Shown: positions 1 to 7,341 of the stretch, in pieces
How the letters are laid out: every line of letters begins with the position of its first letter
How positions within the stretch are numbered: the first letter of the stretch is position 1
Origin: Melioribacteraceae bacterium
GTDB taxonomy: Bacteria; Bacteroidota; Ignavibacteria; Ignavibacteriales; Melioribacteraceae
Direction of reading: 5' to 3'
NCBI GenBank assembly: GCA_015486905.1
Contig: WFQV01000076.1
Coordinates: 1 to 8,588, forward strand
Length of the DNA: 8,588 nucleotides
Notes under the pieces: generated by a model
Seen by the model: the letters and a program-made list of their open reading frames with translations, nothing else
What the model was told of the DNA's origin: nothing
Database searches by the model: none
Translations under genes and position numbers: made by a program

Positions 1-31
1 ATTGAGGATACTACTTATCTAACCTGTCGCG

Positions 32-60
32 CCGAATCCCGACTTGTCGGGAGAAGACGG
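32..60. repeat. TCCCGAC hairpin, left copy
   Basis: Positions 37-52 read TCCCGACTTGTCGGGA, a perfect 7-bp inverted repeat with a two-base centre. A weaker outer pairing of CCG (32-34) with CGG (58-60) may extend it. A related, longer inverted repeat closes the window at 8549-8588, in the opposite orientation. No T-run follows immediately, although a pyrimidine-rich tract begins at about 61, so a terminator for an upstream rightward gene is possible but weak. It is more likely a dispersed intergenic repeat; this is inference from two copies only. Confidence 0.55.
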
Positions 61-92
61 ATTTCTTGTTTCTTCTTTCTTATTTTTTATTT

Positions 93-119
93 TTTTGCCA
101 CTGATTTTAAACCTGTACC
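93..119 (+). promoter_or_regulatory. Shared 27-bp upstream element, copy A
   Basis: The segment reads TTTTGCCAC, two bases, ATTTTAAAC, one base, TGTACC. It matches the minus strand at 8220-8194 in 24 of 27 positions, and all three differences are transitions. It ends 109 bp before the ATG of the first plus-strand gene; the other copy ends 94 bp before the rpmH ATG, in the same orientation relative to its operon. Both contain TTTG, 18 bases, then TACC, which loosely recalls the Bacteroidota -33/-7 promoter (TTTG ... TAnnTTTG), but the downstream half is poor here. It could be a promoter, an operator, or a fragment of a dispersed repeat. Confidence 0.45.
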
Positions 120-169
120 AGAAGGGAAATGGTTTATTAACATAATTAGAAAAACGTTTAAAATTGGAC

Positions 170-200
170 TTTGCGAATCAAATTCAATATTTTAGTTTTT
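170..200 (+). promoter_or_regulatory. Weak candidate promoter of the plus operon
   Basis: TTTG at 170-173 is followed after 19 bases by TAGTTTTT at 193-200, which fits 7 of 8 positions of the Bacteroidota-type TAnnTTTG box at normal spacing. This would place transcription start shortly before the ATG at 229. In DNA this AT-rich such matches arise easily by chance, and the organism's promoter consensus is not known from the window, so this is only a candidate. Confidence 0.2.
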
Positions 201-228
201 CAACTTAAAATCAATTGCGATAGAACGA

Positions 229-903
229 ATGGACAGCGAGCAAAATAAAATAAACTGTGTAGTCTTCGATTTGGACGGCACGCTTTTTAGTTCTCACGAA
301 ACAATTTACTACTCCACTCTAAAAACGTTTGAAAAATTAGGAATAAAGGTTGAAATTCCCAAGAAGAAATTTTACGATTTAATCGGGCAACATTTTACAG
401 ACATGTTTGATGAAATAGGAATTTCCGGTTACGACTTTGAAGAGTTTATTCAAATTTACAAGAAGATTTACTTTGAATTCATCGATCTCTCAAAACCATA
501 TCCCGGCATGGAATACACCATTAACAAGCTAAAATCCGCTGGTGTGAAAATAGGTTTGCTCACTACAAAGTCTCAAGGGCAGGCGGAAAAGATTCTTAAA
601 CATTTTAATTTGATTAAAAAATTCGACGGCGTAATGGGACGCAGAGACGGATTGAAACACAAACCGGCACCCGCCCCGCTTTTGCTCGTGCTAAAAGAAA
701 TGAACTGTGAAGATGCTTCCGGCGCTTTAATGGTAGGCGATTCGGAGCTGGACATCCAATGCGGCAAAGCCGCCGGAGCAAAAACCGCAGGCGTTACTTT
801 CGGCTACAGAAGCAGAGAAAATTTACAAGCCGAATCGCCGGACTATATAATCGACAATTTACCTGAAATTCTTTTTTTAATAAACAATTATTCCAAAAGG
901 TGA
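229..903 (+). CDS. HAD-superfamily hydrolase, phosphoglycolate phosphatase-like
   Basis: A 224-residue cytoplasmic HAD hydrolase of subfamily IA, close in layout to Gph-type phosphoglycolate phosphatases and the PpaX/beta-phosphoglucomutase relatives. All four HAD motifs are visible: motif I FDLDGTL with nucleophile D14 and acid/base D16; motif II LLTTK with T112; motif III lysine K145 in HKPAPAP; motif IV VGDSELD with D171 and D175 for Mg2+. A helical cap domain lies between motif I and motif II (about residues 20-90). The ATG at 229 puts motif I at the usual distance from the N terminus; no clear Shine-Dalgarno site precedes it. It is the first gene of a four-gene operon, 4 bp ahead of the crotonase gene. 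The fold and phosphatase chemistry are secure; the substrate is not, and 2-phosphoglycolate, pyrophosphate or a sugar phosphate are all possible. Confidence 0.9.
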   Translation: MDSEQNKINCVVFDLDGTLFSSHETIYYSTLKTFEKLGIKVEIPKKKFYDLIGQHFTDMFDEIGISGYDFEEFIQIYKKIYFEFIDLSKPYPGMEYTINKLKSAGVKIGLLTTKSQGQAEKILKHFNLIKKFDGVMGRRDGLKHKPAPAPLLLVLKEMNCEDASGALMVGDSELDIQCGKAAGAKTAGVTFGYRSRENLQAESPDYIIDNLPEILFLINNYSKR

Positions 904-904
904 T
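897..904 (+). promoter_or_regulatory. Strong Shine-Dalgarno site overlapping the upstream stop codon
   Basis: AAGGTGAT lies 3 bases before the ATG at 908 and contains the TGA stop of the HAD gene (901-903). It matches a long stretch of the usual anti-Shine-Dalgarno sequence. It is the clearest ribosome binding site in the window and supports the 908 start; most other genes here rely on overlap or lack a recognisable site. Confidence 0.65.
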
Positions 905-907
905 TTA

Positions 908-1675
908 ATGAACGAAGGGTACGTTAAAACCGAAAACAGGAACGGTATTTCCGAAATAACTTTTTACCATCCCAAGAGCAATTCATTGCCTTTATATCTG
1001 TTAGATGATTTAACCGAGGCGTTTATTGAAACATCCGCGGATAAGAATTCAAGCATAATAATTCTCCGCAGCGATGGGAGCGGTGCTTTCTGTGCCGGCG
1101 CTTCGTTCGACGAATTACTCTCGCTTAAAGATTTTAATTCTAGTAAAAAATTCTTTTCCGGTTTTGCAAACGTAATAAATGCAATAAGAAAATCGCCCAA
1201 ATTTGTGCTGGCTCGTGTCCACGGCAAAATTGTTGGCGGGGGAGTGGGTCTGACCGCAGCGGCAGATTACGCAATTGCGCACAAGGATTCTTCCATACGC
1301 CTAAGCGAACTTACGCTTTCTATCGGACCATTTGTAATAGGACCTGCGGTAGAAAGAAAAATAGGCCGCGCCGCTTACCAAAATCTCACAATAGATTCTC
1401 AATGGCGGAGTGCAGATTGGGGGCTTCAAAAAGGGCTTTACGCTAAAATTGTTAACTCGATTGAAGAATTGGACGAACAGATTTTTACTCTTGCCGAAAG
1501 GCTTTCACTGCTTAATCCGGAAACAATTGCGGACATGAAAAAATGTTTCTGGGAAGGTACCGAAGATTGGGACGGGCTTCTTGAGAAGCGTGCGGAAATT
1601 AGCGGGCATCTTGTGCTAACGGATTTCACAAAGAATTATATTAAGAATTTTATTCAACAGAGAAAAAAGAAGTGA
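908..1675 (+). CDS. Enoyl-CoA hydratase/isomerase (crotonase) family protein
   Basis: A 255-residue single-domain crotonase-fold enzyme, a usual length for the family, acting on acyl-CoA thioesters in the cytoplasm. The first oxyanion-hole segment is FCAGASFDEL (about residues 61-70) and the second is VGGGVGL (109-115), followed by the expected AAADYAIA strand. The family's second catalytic glutamate matches E134 in RLSEL, but the position of the first glutamate (GGGxE in classical crotonase) is G114. This GGxGL plus LSE pattern resembles methylglutaconyl-CoA hydratase-like (LiuC-type) and Bacteroidota crotonases rather than classical FadB-type hydratases. Reaction and substrate are therefore open; leucine or branched acyl-CoA breakdown is a guess. 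The gene starts 4 bp after the HAD gene behind a good ribosome site, and its TGA overlaps the GTG of the next gene. The C terminus is basic (QQRKKK). Confidence 0.88.
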   Translation: MNEGYVKTENRNGISEITFYHPKSNSLPLYLLDDLTEAFIETSADKNSSIIILRSDGSGAFCAGASFDELLSLKDFNSSKKFFSGFANVINAIRKSPKFVLARVHGKIVGGGVGLTAAADYAIAHKDSSIRLSELTLSIGPFVIGPAVERKIGRAAYQNLTIDSQWRSADWGLQKGLYAKIVNSIEELDEQIFTLAERLSLLNPETIADMKKCFWEGTEDWDGLLEKRAEISGHLVLTDFTKNYIKNFIQQRKKK

Positions 1676-2181
1676 AAAAATTAGATTTTCAGCCTGTTAA
1701 GGGGAAAGAAAATTTTAGAAGGAATTACCGTCTTCACGACCGCGCCGAAGAAGTGGGAAAAAATCTTCTAACGCAATGGGGAATTCAATTCAAAACATTC
1801 GGCGAAGACAGACGCTTTCAAAAAGTTTGGGAAAAGGGTGAGGATAAACCGGATCTGATTATTTCCTTCGCCGGCGAATCGGCATTCCTTGATTGGAAAG
1901 GTAAACACAAAAGCAAATGGTTAGTTAATCAACGCGCGGTAGGGGCTTACGAACGCTGGAGTCAAAAATTCGGCATCCCTGTTCTTATTGCTTTCTTCGT
2001 ATTTAATTCAAGCAATGATTTGAAGGAAAGAAGGTTCGCATTAGTAAACTCAAATAATTTCAAGGTTAATGAAAATAAAGCTTGGGACAAAAACCAAACT
2101 GTGGAGTTTGAGGAGGGCATACCGAAATTCGACAGGAATAATATTTTAAAAGCTTTGTTAAGTAAAACAATCGGGAAATGA
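1672..2181 (+). CDS. Putative PD-(D/E)XK nuclease-like protein
   Basis: A 169-residue cytoplasmic protein that I do not recognise as a named family. It shows the spacing of a PD-(D/E)XK nuclease core: an N-terminal helix with E26/E27 ahead of GKNLLTQWGI, then P60-D61, then D74-W75-K76 as the (D/E)xK element, then Q87 in a helix (NQRAVGAYERW), followed by a hydrophobic strand GIPVLIAFFVF (101-111). Order, spacing and predicted alpha-beta-beta-beta-alpha-beta layout fit small resolvase-like or restriction-like endonucleases binding Mg2+ through D61 and D74. The start is GTG at 1672, which shares GTGA with the preceding stop (4-bp overlap), and the stop shares ATGA with the next gene, so translation is probably coupled. 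No methylase or helicase partner is nearby, so a restriction system is not supported. Assignment rests on motif reading only; a DNA- or RNA-binding non-catalytic member is possible. Confidence 0.55.
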   Translation: MKKLDFQPVKGKENFRRNYRLHDRAEEVGKNLLTQWGIQFKTFGEDRRFQKVWEKGEDKPDLIISFAGESAFLDWKGKHKSKWLVNQRAVGAYERWSQKFGIPVLIAFFVFNSSNDLKERRFALVNSNNFKVNENKAWDKNQTVEFEEGIPKFDRNNILKALLSKTIGK

Positions 2182-2702
2182 CAGAGTCCGAGAAAGAAAA
2201 AATAGAGTCCGTTTTCAGAAATTCTGAAACATTCGACGAGCTTTTGGACGCTTTCGGATTGGCGCTTAAAATGAACTTGGACGACATAGAAAGTTACAAA
2301 ATAATGTTTGCCAATCCTTGTTTGAAGCTCGACGAAATTAAAATGCTTGCAAAGAAAATCTGCGAAAAATATCCGCCGCTTTGCTACGGCATCTATTCCT
2401 GGGTCGGCGACATTTTCACTAACAAAAAGTACGATTCTGACTGGAGAAAATCCGCTATCGATTTTTTCCTGAAGGCATCTAACATGGAACCCTTGCACGC
2501 CGAGCCGCTAATAAAGCTGTTGGAACTTTACGACCACGAGATCCCCATGCCAGATAATGAGAGGATAATTAAAGAAGTTAAAGAGAGAATGAAATTTGTT
2601 GAGGAAAGGAAATCTCTTTACTTGGCTTTCGCAAATTTTTACCAAAAGAGCGGGAAAAAGAAGTTAGAAATGAAATACCGGCATCTTGCGGGAAAGGCTT
2701 AA
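2178..2702 (+). CDS. Hypothetical helical protein with TPR-like segments
   Basis: A 174-residue, charged, apparently all-helical cytoplasmic protein with no signal peptide or membrane segment. I do not recognise the family. Two stretches resemble tetratricopeptide-type helix pairs: about 92-120 (SAIDFFLKASNMEPLHAEPL and onward) and about 146-172 (SLYLAFANFYQKSGKKKLEM onward). A compact aromatic/cysteine segment (CEKYPPLCYGIYSWVGDIF) lies at about 62-80. Such folds usually scaffold protein contacts. The ATG at 2178 overlaps the previous stop as ATGA, so it is probably co-translated with the nuclease-like gene and may act with it. Its TAA stop at 2700-2702 overlaps the stop of the convergent patatin gene. 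Coding status is supported by the operon overlap; function is unknown. Confidence 0.7.
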   Translation: MTESEKEKIESVFRNSETFDELLDAFGLALKMNLDDIESYKIMFANPCLKLDEIKMLAKKICEKYPPLCYGIYSWVGDIFTNKKYDSDWRKSAIDFFLKASNMEPLHAEPLIKLLELYDHEIPMPDNERIIKEVKERMKFVEERKSLYLAFANFYQKSGKKKLEMKYRHLAGKA

Positions 2703-5392
2703 TAGCTTACGCCAATCGCAAAATAAATGTAATAAGGTCCCCAGCTAATTATGTTCTTCTTGAAAGTGTTTTTAAAAATGAAACTCTTACCCACTGAAAA
2801 ATCCGCCGGTCCAATCGGAGTATCGAACGAAAGCGTAGCGCCTATTCCATGTCGTAAATCTTTTAATCTTATTTCTTCTTTCTGTGCCCAAATGGAGCCG
2901 ATATCGTAACGAATTTTTAAATAAGTATCGAAGAATAATTTGAAAGGGACTTTTGCTCTGCAACCCAACGAGCCTATAAATATTTGCCTTCCTCGGTATT
3001 CAAAATCCCGCATCCCGAAGAAAGAGTCCTGCCCGCCGAGTGAGAATTGCTGTGAAAGGGGAAGCGTGGGGTCCGAAGCGCCGAAACGCAACCGAGTACT
3101 TATCGTTCCCCATTTTACGGGTGAAAAATAGTTACGGTAATCCAAGGAAAATTTAGAATAGCCTACGTTGCTTCCCAAGGCGGTTTGTGCCGTTTCGTAG
3201 TAAGCATTAATTAAAAATCCTTCCGTGGGATAAGGATACCGGTTTTGTGAATCGATGTTCAAATTAACTTTAATTGCCGCAATATTAAGCTTGTAAGTGT
3301 TGCCGGTATAAGCGATTTTATTTTTAATTTCGTTCTGCTCGTACCTAAATTCCGCAATCAAATTGCCGAACTTTCCGGTTTGCGTTCCAAAGCCCAAAGA
3401 GACTCCGGTAAAAATTTGTCGGTATTCACCCTTTTGTGAGCGAGAAAATTTTCTATCGCTCACTTGTACATCGTTAGTGTAAGTATAAACATCTTGAAAT
3501 TGCCGATAAATTTTAAATTTGTAAGTAAAGTAAGTATTAAAAATTCTGTTTGCTTTGTGTTCCAACGTCAATCCCCTTCGGCGGCTGCCCAATGTAAAAA
3601 TTAATCCTACTTGCGTGCCGGTACCGAATAAATTTTCGTTGCGCAAGTCCATTAACAATTGAGTATAGTTTTCGTTGTCTATTCTTAAACCGAATCTTAA
3701 AACACCGGGTATTTTTTCTCTTAGCTTGAATACAATAATCCGTTTGTTTTTAACGAATTTAAGTTCCGCTTCCACTTCGTTAAAAAGATTTGTCGCCTGC
3801 AGATTGCGTAATCCTTTTTTAAGGGAGTTGATATTAAACGGTTTCCCCGCCTCAATAGGAATTTCCCTTGTGATTACATCGAGATTAGTGTGCTTATTGC
3901 CCTTTATTTGAATAGAGTCAAGCGTCCCTTCATTCAGCTTTAAGCTTAGCAACCCTTGTTGGAATTTAACGCTCTCGACATCTGCAAGGGAAAGCCCTTT
4001 CCTTCTGTAAAACCTCAAAACTCTTAGGAGAGAATTAAAAACTTTTTCGGCTGAAAAACGCCTGCCTTCGAGACGCCTCAAAATTTTGTAAACGGTTGTG
4101 TAATTGTTTGCATCTGCACCCGAGACCGAGATTCTCGTAATGAGGGGATTTAATTTTAGATTTAAATGCAAAATATTTTTCCGATTAGAACGAATAATTT
4201 TTACCGAAAAATTCTTACATTCGTTTAGGTCGCAACTTTTGTAGAGAGCAATTAAAACATCTGCAACCGTTGTATCCGGCGCCGGCTCGATGTTCTTGTA
4301 AACTTTCTTTTCGAATTTATTAGGATGCTCCGGAAGAACAAGATTTTTAATTGTTGAATCCTCACTTAATTTTTCCTTAAATATTTTAAAGAACTTTTCT
4401 TTTAAGCTTGGAATAATTTTCTGCGCCGACAGGAAGCCTTCTTCGTACAACTTTCGCGGATTAGAGAAATCCGTATTAGACCTTGTTCCCAAATGCGGCT
4501 CTATCACGAAGTCCGCTTTTCCCTTTTCGTAACGTGTCAAAAGCTCCATCGGAATGCTTACTATTTGATCGGCAATTTGCCAAGGATATTTTAAATCTTC
4601 TTTTTTGCGAAGTTTGCTAATGGTATTAACTGCCACAACAATTTCCGCTCCACTTTTAAAGGCAGATTCAACGGGTAAATTTTCGACGAGCCCGCCGTCA
4701 ACGAGCAAAAAGGAATCCGTTTTAACCGGGGGTAGCAGGAAGGAAACGCTCGAGCTTGCACGTATTGCTTTTGTTAGCGAACCTTTCTTAAGCAACACTT
4801 TTTTGCCGGTCACAAGATTGGATGCCACTGCTTCGAACTTGACGGGGAACTTCGAGAAATCAAACGAATGCAAAGGTGCGTTAAATACAAGTGAATTTAA
4901 AAAATTCGAGATGTTCTGACCCGTATTAATGCTTGTAGGAATGACCGGCTTCAAGCCCTTTAATCTGAATGAAATGACGGAGCGGTCTTCCGTGAGTTTC
5001 TGCTCCAAATAAAGCTCTCTTCGTTGAACTTCCTTCGGCTTCGTAAATTTATTCCAATCCGTAGCAAACATTATTTTTTTTAAGTCTTCGATGGAATACC
5101 CGGCTGAATAAAGCCCGCCGATGATACTCCCCATGCTTGTTCCGGCTATCAAGTAAACCGGCAAGCCGGATTTTTCAATGGCGGCTAAAGCTCCCAATTG
5201 TGCTAATCCGCGGGCGCCTCCGCCGCTAAGCGCAATGCCTATCTTGGGTAAAGCCGAAGGGATTTTTAATGAAAGCCCGAAAGGATTTTTCTTTGCAATC
5301 AAGTCTAATTTGACAATCGTTGTATCCTGAGCCAAAACCGAAAAACGGAAAAGCAAAATCAGAAGAAATATTTTCCGCAAATTAGAAAGCAT
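2699..5392 (-). CDS. Outer-membrane patatin-like phospholipase with POTRA and Omp85-type barrel
   Basis: An 897-residue exported protein. Residues 1-21 are a signal peptide (basic start, hydrophobic LLILLFRFSVLA core, cleavage near AQ/DTT). A patatin domain covers about 50-330: oxyanion-hole glycines GGGARG (57-62), nucleophile S86 in GTSMG, and D232 in the DGG motif, so the Ser-Asp dyad is intact. Two POTRA-like units follow at about 415-487 and 489-560, then a C-terminal 16-strand-type barrel (about 565-897) ending in aromatic-rich GPYYIYFAIGVSY. The segment FFGMRDFEYRGR (791-802) matches the Omp85 loop-6 region, with RDF where RGF/RGY is usual. The architecture resembles PlpD-type (type Vd) patatin transporters, in which the barrel anchors or exports the lipase. 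It probably acts as a lipid acyl hydrolase at the outer membrane. It starts 26 bp after yidC with no visible ribosome site and is likely last in that operon. Confidence 0.9.
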   Translation of the reverse strand: MLSNLRKIFLLILLFRFSVLAQDTTIVKLDLIAKKNPFGLSLKIPSALPKIGIALSGGGARGLAQLGALAAIEKSGLPVYLIAGTSMGSIIGGLYSAGYSIEDLKKIMFATDWNKFTKPKEVQRRELYLEQKLTEDRSVISFRLKGLKPVIPTSINTGQNISNFLNSLVFNAPLHSFDFSKFPVKFEAVASNLVTGKKVLLKKGSLTKAIRASSSVSFLLPPVKTDSFLLVDGGLVENLPVESAFKSGAEIVVAVNTISKLRKKEDLKYPWQIADQIVSIPMELLTRYEKGKADFVIEPHLGTRSNTDFSNPRKLYEEGFLSAQKIIPSLKEKFFKIFKEKLSEDSTIKNLVLPEHPNKFEKKVYKNIEPAPDTTVADVLIALYKSCDLNECKNFSVKIIRSNRKNILHLNLKLNPLITRISVSGADANNYTTVYKILRRLEGRRFSAEKVFNSLLRVLRFYRRKGLSLADVESVKFQQGLLSLKLNEGTLDSIQIKGNKHTNLDVITREIPIEAGKPFNINSLKKGLRNLQATNLFNEVEAELKFVKNKRIIVFKLREKIPGVLRFGLRIDNENYTQLLMDLRNENLFGTGTQVGLIFTLGSRRRGLTLEHKANRIFNTYFTYKFKIYRQFQDVYTYTNDVQVSDRKFSRSQKGEYRQIFTGVSLGFGTQTGKFGNLIAEFRYEQNEIKNKIAYTGNTYKLNIAAIKVNLNIDSQNRYPYPTEGFLINAYYETAQTALGSNVGYSKFSLDYRNYFSPVKWGTISTRLRFGASDPTLPLSQQFSLGGQDSFFGMRDFEYRGRQIFIGSLGCRAKVPFKLFFDTYLKIRYDIGSIWAQKEEIRLKDLRHGIGATLSFDTPIGPADFSVGKSFIFKNTFKKNIISWGPYYIYFAIGVSY

Positions 5393-5418
5393 TTCAAATT
5401 TTTATTTGTGAAAAGAAA

Positions 5419-7326
5419 TCATCTTCTTTTTCTTTTTGAAGATTTTCCGCTTTGCTTCTGCGCTTTTGACTGCTGTTCAGCCGCTTGCATCATTCTTTGC
5501 ATAAAGCCGCTTTTCTTCGGGTTCTTTACCGGTGTAAGTTCACCCGCCTTTGTTTTCATGTGATTAATGTAATATTGCTGAATAATGGAAAGTATGTTAA
5601 ACATAAGGTAGTAAAGGTTCAAACCTGCAGGGAATCCCATGAACATTAAGGAAAACAAAACGGGCATTGTGTAAACCATTGCCTTTTGGCTAGGGTCTTT
5701 TACGCTCATTTTCTGCTGGAAGAACATCGTGATTCCAAGCAAAATGGCAAGCCCGGAAATTTTATCTACACCGATTATCGGAATTTTGTAACCGAGGTCG
5801 TAAATAACATCCGGCGATGAAAGGTTCGTAATCCACCAAATGAAAGGTTGATGCCGAAGTTCGATGGCAACGTTAAAGAGGCTCCACAAAGCGACTAAGA
5901 TAGGCAGCTGCAAGAGCATAGGCAGGCAGCCCCCCGCCGGATTAACTCCGTAGGTTTGGTAGAGCTTCATCGTCTCCTTTTGAATCTTTTGCTGATCGCC
6001 TTTGTATTTTTCCTTAATCTCCTGAATTTTAGGTTGGAGCAGCTGCATTTTACGCATCGACATATAGCTCTGGTGAGTAAGGGGATAGAGAACTATTTTA
6101 ATTAAAATTGAGATTAAAATCAGTACCACACCATAGTTAGAAATAAAGAGATGGAGGAATTTCATTCCGGGCAGAAGGAAATATTCGGAGATGGGTTGAA
6201 TTAAGAAGGTTAATCCCAGGAAGCTTCCCCAATCAAATACTTCTTCGAAATGACGCCCGTATTTTTTTAGTACGTCATAATCGATTGGCCCCATATAAAC
6301 GGTGTAATCGTCCTTTTGAAGGCGAGTATTGTTAAAAGGTACCTTCAAGCTTGTACTGTAATATTCTCTTTCTCCATCGTTGGGAATTTTTGTGCCGTAA
6401 CCTTCGATGTAAGCTCCACCCTCACTGCTGGGCTTGTCCGCAGCAACAATAATAGCAAAGTACTTGTCCTTAACACTTACCCAGTTAACCTCACCGTTCA
6501 ATTCTTTCTTAACTTTTTCGTTTTTGCCGGCGTCAACTTTAACCAGTTCGCCGCCGGAATAAGCCGCTGCCATTGCATAGCGTGCTTCGTCAACGGAATT
6601 GTCTTCCACAAAATTTATTCCGTCGGACCACATTACGTCGTAGCTGTAACCGCTGATGAAATCATCCAAATGAATAAGTTCAATTTCAACTTTCACAGCG
6701 TAATTGTTCGCAAAGAATTTAAACGTTTTCTTAACAGCCCGTCCGTCGCCTAAATTTGCAGTATAAGAAATTACGAGCGAATCGTCGTCGGAAATTTTGT
6801 AGTAATAATTTTTCGCATTACTGCTAAAGTTCAAATCCTTTGTGTTAATTAAAGCTCCGGCTTTTGAAAGGAAGAGAAGGTTAAAATCCCCCCCTTCTTT
6901 GTTCACGTTAATTAACTGAACATGCTTATCGTAAAAATCGTTTGTGTCTTTAATCTCTTTGGCGTACCAAGTGTCATATTTTTTTAGGTAGCATTTTCTG
7001 AGCCGCGCACCTCTGCTTGTTAATTCTATTCTGGCAAGATTGGTCTCAACGGTGATTATCTTTGCCGGTTTCAATTCTTTTTTAACCAAGGGAGGGGTTT
7101 TCGCGGTAGCTTCTTTTGCTTTCTTCAATTTTTCTTGGGCTAATTTTTTCTTGGCTGCCTCCGCGGCTTTTTTCAGTGAATCCTTTCTCGCTAATTTCTT
7201 TTGTGCAACCAAAGTGGAATCCTGCGCCTTTTTATTCGGCGGGGGCGGTGTAGGGGAATTAAAATAGAGCCAAACAATTAGAATTAATCCAATGAGGACA
7301 AAAGCAAGGGTAGTCTGTTTATCCAT
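5419..7326 (-). CDS. yidC: Membrane protein insertase YidC
   Basis: A 635-residue inner-membrane insertase that inserts and folds membrane proteins, alone or with SecYEG. Residues 5-22 form the N-terminal membrane helix typical of Gram-negative YidC. Then come a proline run (25-30), an unusually Lys/Ala-rich charged linker (about 31-75), the periplasmic beta-domain (about 88-360) and the conserved core from about 380 on. The core shows YPLTHQSYMSMRKMQLLQPKI and the cytoplasmic helical hairpin (about 418-458), YGVNPAGGCLPMLLQLPI (459-476), and later membrane helices around 475-495, 520-537, 550-568 and 570-588. K410 sits where E. coli has groove arginine R366. The tail (about 590-635) is very basic, ending KRKRR, as expected for ribosome contact. 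The ATG lies 15 bp after yidD; GATGGAAAA upstream is a weak ribosome site. Confidence 0.97.
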   Translation of the reverse strand: MDKQTTLAFVLIGLILIVWLYFNSPTPPPPNKKAQDSTLVAQKKLARKDSLKKAAEAAKKKLAQEKLKKAKEATAKTPPLVKKELKPAKIITVETNLARIELTSRGARLRKCYLKKYDTWYAKEIKDTNDFYDKHVQLINVNKEGGDFNLLFLSKAGALINTKDLNFSSNAKNYYYKISDDDSLVISYTANLGDGRAVKKTFKFFANNYAVKVEIELIHLDDFISGYSYDVMWSDGINFVEDNSVDEARYAMAAAYSGGELVKVDAGKNEKVKKELNGEVNWVSVKDKYFAIIVAADKPSSEGGAYIEGYGTKIPNDGEREYYSTSLKVPFNNTRLQKDDYTVYMGPIDYDVLKKYGRHFEEVFDWGSFLGLTFLIQPISEYFLLPGMKFLHLFISNYGVVLILISILIKIVLYPLTHQSYMSMRKMQLLQPKIQEIKEKYKGDQQKIQKETMKLYQTYGVNPAGGCLPMLLQLPILVALWSLFNVAIELRHQPFIWWITNLSSPDVIYDLGYKIPIIGVDKISGLAILLGITMFFQQKMSVKDPSQKAMVYTMPVLFSLMFMGFPAGLNLYYLMFNILSIIQQYYINHMKTKAGELTPVKNPKKSGFMQRMMQAAEQQSKAQKQSGKSSKRKRR

Positions 7327-7341
7327 TATTGTTTTTCCATC

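Noticed and set aside
1..195. Open frame from the window start to TAG at 193-195 (64 codons)
   Set aside because: It runs through the TCCCGAC hairpin and a pyrimidine-rich tract, giving a low-complexity Phe-rich peptide with no recognisable family. The 27-bp element it contains recurs in DNA where the same frame is broken by stops.
1962..2498. 178-residue open frame on the minus strand
   Set aside because: It lies antisense to the nuclease-like and TPR-like genes, which have coupled starts and better coding character; the product resembles no family.
1672..2702. Toxin-antitoxin or restriction-modification system from the nuclease-like and TPR-like pair
   Set aside because: No antitoxin-like DNA-binding domain, methylase or specificity subunit is present, and the pair is embedded in a metabolic operon.
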